Shown here one piece after another: positions 4,657 to 5,776 of a stretch of DNA of 5,776 nt. Each line of letters opens with the position of its first letter. Position 1 is the first letter of the stretch. Origin of the DNA: an uncultured bacterium (lineage in GTDB: Bacteria; Desulfobacterota; Desulfobulbia; Desulfobulbales; Desulfobulbaceae); assembly GCA_903896915.1 (NCBI GenBank), contig CAITZN010000683.1:1-5776 (forward strand), in the 5' to 3' direction. Below the pieces are notes generated by a model. The model worked only from the letters and a program-made list of their open reading frames with translations. It made no database searches and was not told where the DNA came from. The position numbers were made by a program, and so were the translations under genes.

Positions 4657-5776
4657 TCAGGCCGCACCCGACTGGCGATGTCGGGTCAGAGAGCGGATCC
4701 ACTTCTCCAAGGTAATAACCGGAAAAATCATGAACCCGACTGCAACAGCCAGAGCAAGATCAAGCGGCGACAGGGGGGCTGTCCGGAAAACCCGTTGCAT
4801 AAAGGGCAGATAGACAAACAAGGCCTGGAGGACGAGGATGACACCTATCCCCCAGAACACCACAGGGTTGCTGAAAAATCCGATTTTGAGAAGATTGTCT
4901 TGCAACGACCGGCAATGGATCATGTAAAAAATCTGAAACAGGATGACAAAGGTCACGGCAATAGTCTGGGCCTTGGCCAATGCGAGGATCTCGGAAGTTC
5001 CAGCAGCTAGCTCCTGCCAGTACTCCATGGAGAAGAGGACAATGGCGCCGGCGGTCATCAAAACTGACACCGTCACCACCCGAAACACCAAAAAACTATT
5101 GAACAACGGCGCCTCGGGTTTTCGCGGCGGCCGACGCATTATGTCGGGTTCTTTAACCTCAAAGGCCAATGGCAGGGCCAAGGTAACGGCCGCGACCAAA
5201 TTGATCCACAACAATTGGGTCGGCAGCATGGGCAGCAGCAGAATCTTGCTCACCGGATCAAAGGGGAAAAACAGGATACCGTAGATCAGGATCAGCGCCA
5301 GTCCCAGATTGGTCGGCAACAGAAAGGCCAACGACTTGATCAGGTTATCATACACCCGCCTTCCCTCCTCCACCGCAGCACTGATGCTGACAAAATTATC
5401 GTCAGCCAAGACAATATCCGCCGATTCCCTTGACACCGCCGTGCCGGTGATCCCCATAGCCACCCCGATATTAGCCTGCTTGAGCGAAGGGGCGTCGTTG
5501 ACGCCGTCGCCGGTCATGGCAACAATATGCTGTCCCTTCTGCAGGGCCCGGACCAGGCGAAGCTTGTGCTCCGGGGCAACTCGGGCAAAGATGTTGATGG
5601 TCTGCACCGCTTCTAACAGACTCATCTCATCCATGGCTGCCAACTCCACACCAGTAACGACCTTGCCATTGCCCGCCAGTTGGAGATCCGTACCGATGCT
5701 CAGGGCGGTGGCGCGATGATCGCCGGTAATCATCTTCACCACGATCCCGGCCCGGTGACAGGCAGCAATGGCCGCG
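4657..5776 (-). CDS. P2-type cation-transporting ATPase, C-terminal part (cut by the window edge)
   Basis: The frame is open to base 5776, so the start lies outside; 372 residues are visible. The GTG at 5742 is internal, because the preceding codons (AIAACHRAGIV) continue the conserved P-domain. Fragment residues show MITGDH (15-20), APEHK (67-71), the hinge motif TGDGVNDAP (88-96), then six predicted membrane helices (M5-M10): about 148-172, 178-206, 226-248, 268-290, 302-325 and 335-360. The order and loops (ADDNF at 124-128, EEGRRVY at 136-142, RRPPRKP at 214-220 after M6) match the SERCA/PacL-like P2 group. The phosphorylated aspartate, nucleotide and actuator domains and M1-M4 are outside. 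Aligned by eye to SERCA, the M5 Glu771 position is Leu159 and the M6 Thr799/Asp800 positions are Ala195/Ala196, while the two Asn (156, 192) remain, so Ca2+ specificity should not be assumed. It is an inner-membrane protein; the cation is unknown. Confidence 0.93.
   Translation of the reverse strand, partial: AAIAACHRAGIVVKMITGDHRATALSIGTDLQLAGNGKVVTGVELAAMDEMSLLEAVQTINIFARVAPEHKLRLVRALQKGQHIVAMTGDGVNDAPSLKQANIGVAMGITGTAVSRESADIVLADDNFVSISAAVEEGRRVYDNLIKSLAFLLPTNLGLALILIYGILFFPFDPVSKILLLPMLPTQLLWINLVAAVTLALPLAFEVKEPDIMRRPPRKPEAPLFNSFLVFRVVTVSVLMTAGAIVLFSMEYWQELAAGTSEILALAKAQTIAVTFVILFQIFYMIHCRSLQDNLLKIGFFSNPVVFWGIGVILVLQALFVYLPFMQRVFRTAPLSPLDLALAVAVGFMIFPVITLEKWIRSLTRHRQSGAA
4666..4686. terminator. 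Candidate terminator hairpin at the convergent gene junction
   Basis: A perfect 7-bp inverted repeat, ACCCGAC / GTCGGGT with a 7-base loop, begins 18 bases after the FHA-EAL stop and lies inside the last codons of the ATPase gene. On the - strand it is followed, after about 10 bases, by the T-rich stretch TGTTGTTTT (about 4648-4656); on the + strand no T-run follows. It may help end transcription from one or both sides, since the 9-base gap between the genes cannot hold a terminator. The late, imperfect T-tract keeps confidence low. Confidence 0.35.

Noticed and set aside
4678..5719. Several + strand open frames of 72-136 codons opposite the ATPase gene
   Set aside because: They are antisense to a conserved membrane ATPase and show no domain, membrane pattern or initiation signal of their own.
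5740..5742. GTG as the start codon of the ATPase gene
   Set aside because: The frame continues upstream with conserved P-domain residues to the window edge, so the codon is an internal valine.

Overview
The window looks like chromosomal DNA of a Gram-negative anaerobe, most likely a Desulfobacterota (sulfate- or sulfur-cycling 'deltaproteobacterial') lineage, possibly Desulfobulbales. This is inferred from the single-cluster ferredoxin, which closely resembles Desulfovibrio gigas ferredoxin, from an ADP-forming acyl-CoA synthetase fused to an acetyltransferase, and from an FHA-EAL signalling protein. No rRNA or phylogenetic marker is present, so the assignment is tentative. I saw no tRNA, CRISPR array, insertion sequence, phage gene or other sign of recent transfer.

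Layout. Four complete genes lie on the + strand: (1) 36-2702, an 888-residue NDP-forming acyl-CoA synthetase with a C-terminal GNAT acetyltransferase domain (Pat/PatZ architecture); (2) 2838-3029, a 63-residue ferredoxin; (3) 3176-3451, a 91-residue stand-alone Lrp/AsnC ligand-binding (RAM) domain with no helix-turn-helix; (4) 3577-4647, a 356-residue FHA-EAL protein, probably a cyclic-di-GMP phosphodiesterase gated by phosphothreonine binding. On the - strand, 4657-5776 holds the C-terminal 372 residues of a P2-type cation-transporting ATPase that runs off the right edge. The last two genes converge with only 9 bases between their stop codons. The gaps between the + strand genes are 135, 146 and 125 bases, and each contains small inverted repeats. 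A plausible rho-independent terminator follows the ferredoxin, so genes 2 and 3 are probably not one simple operon.

How the genes may work together (inference). Genes 1 to 3 have a possible common theme. Ferredoxin-linked 2-oxoacid oxidation of amino acids or pyruvate yields acyl-CoA and reduced ferredoxin. An ADP-forming synthetase can convert acyl-CoA plus ADP and phosphate to acid, CoA and ATP. A RAM domain typically senses amino acids. The synthetase keeps the histidines expected of an active enzyme, so it may not be only a protein acetyltransferase. The FHA-EAL protein and the ATPase look functionally separate from this set.

The most interesting points are the apparently active synthetase half of gene 1, the FHA-EAL fusion, the loss of canonical cation-ligand residues in the ATPase M5 and M6 helices, a seventh cysteine in the ferredoxin, and a dyad motif found upstream of both the ferredoxin and the RAM gene. 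I found no clearly new multi-gene system.
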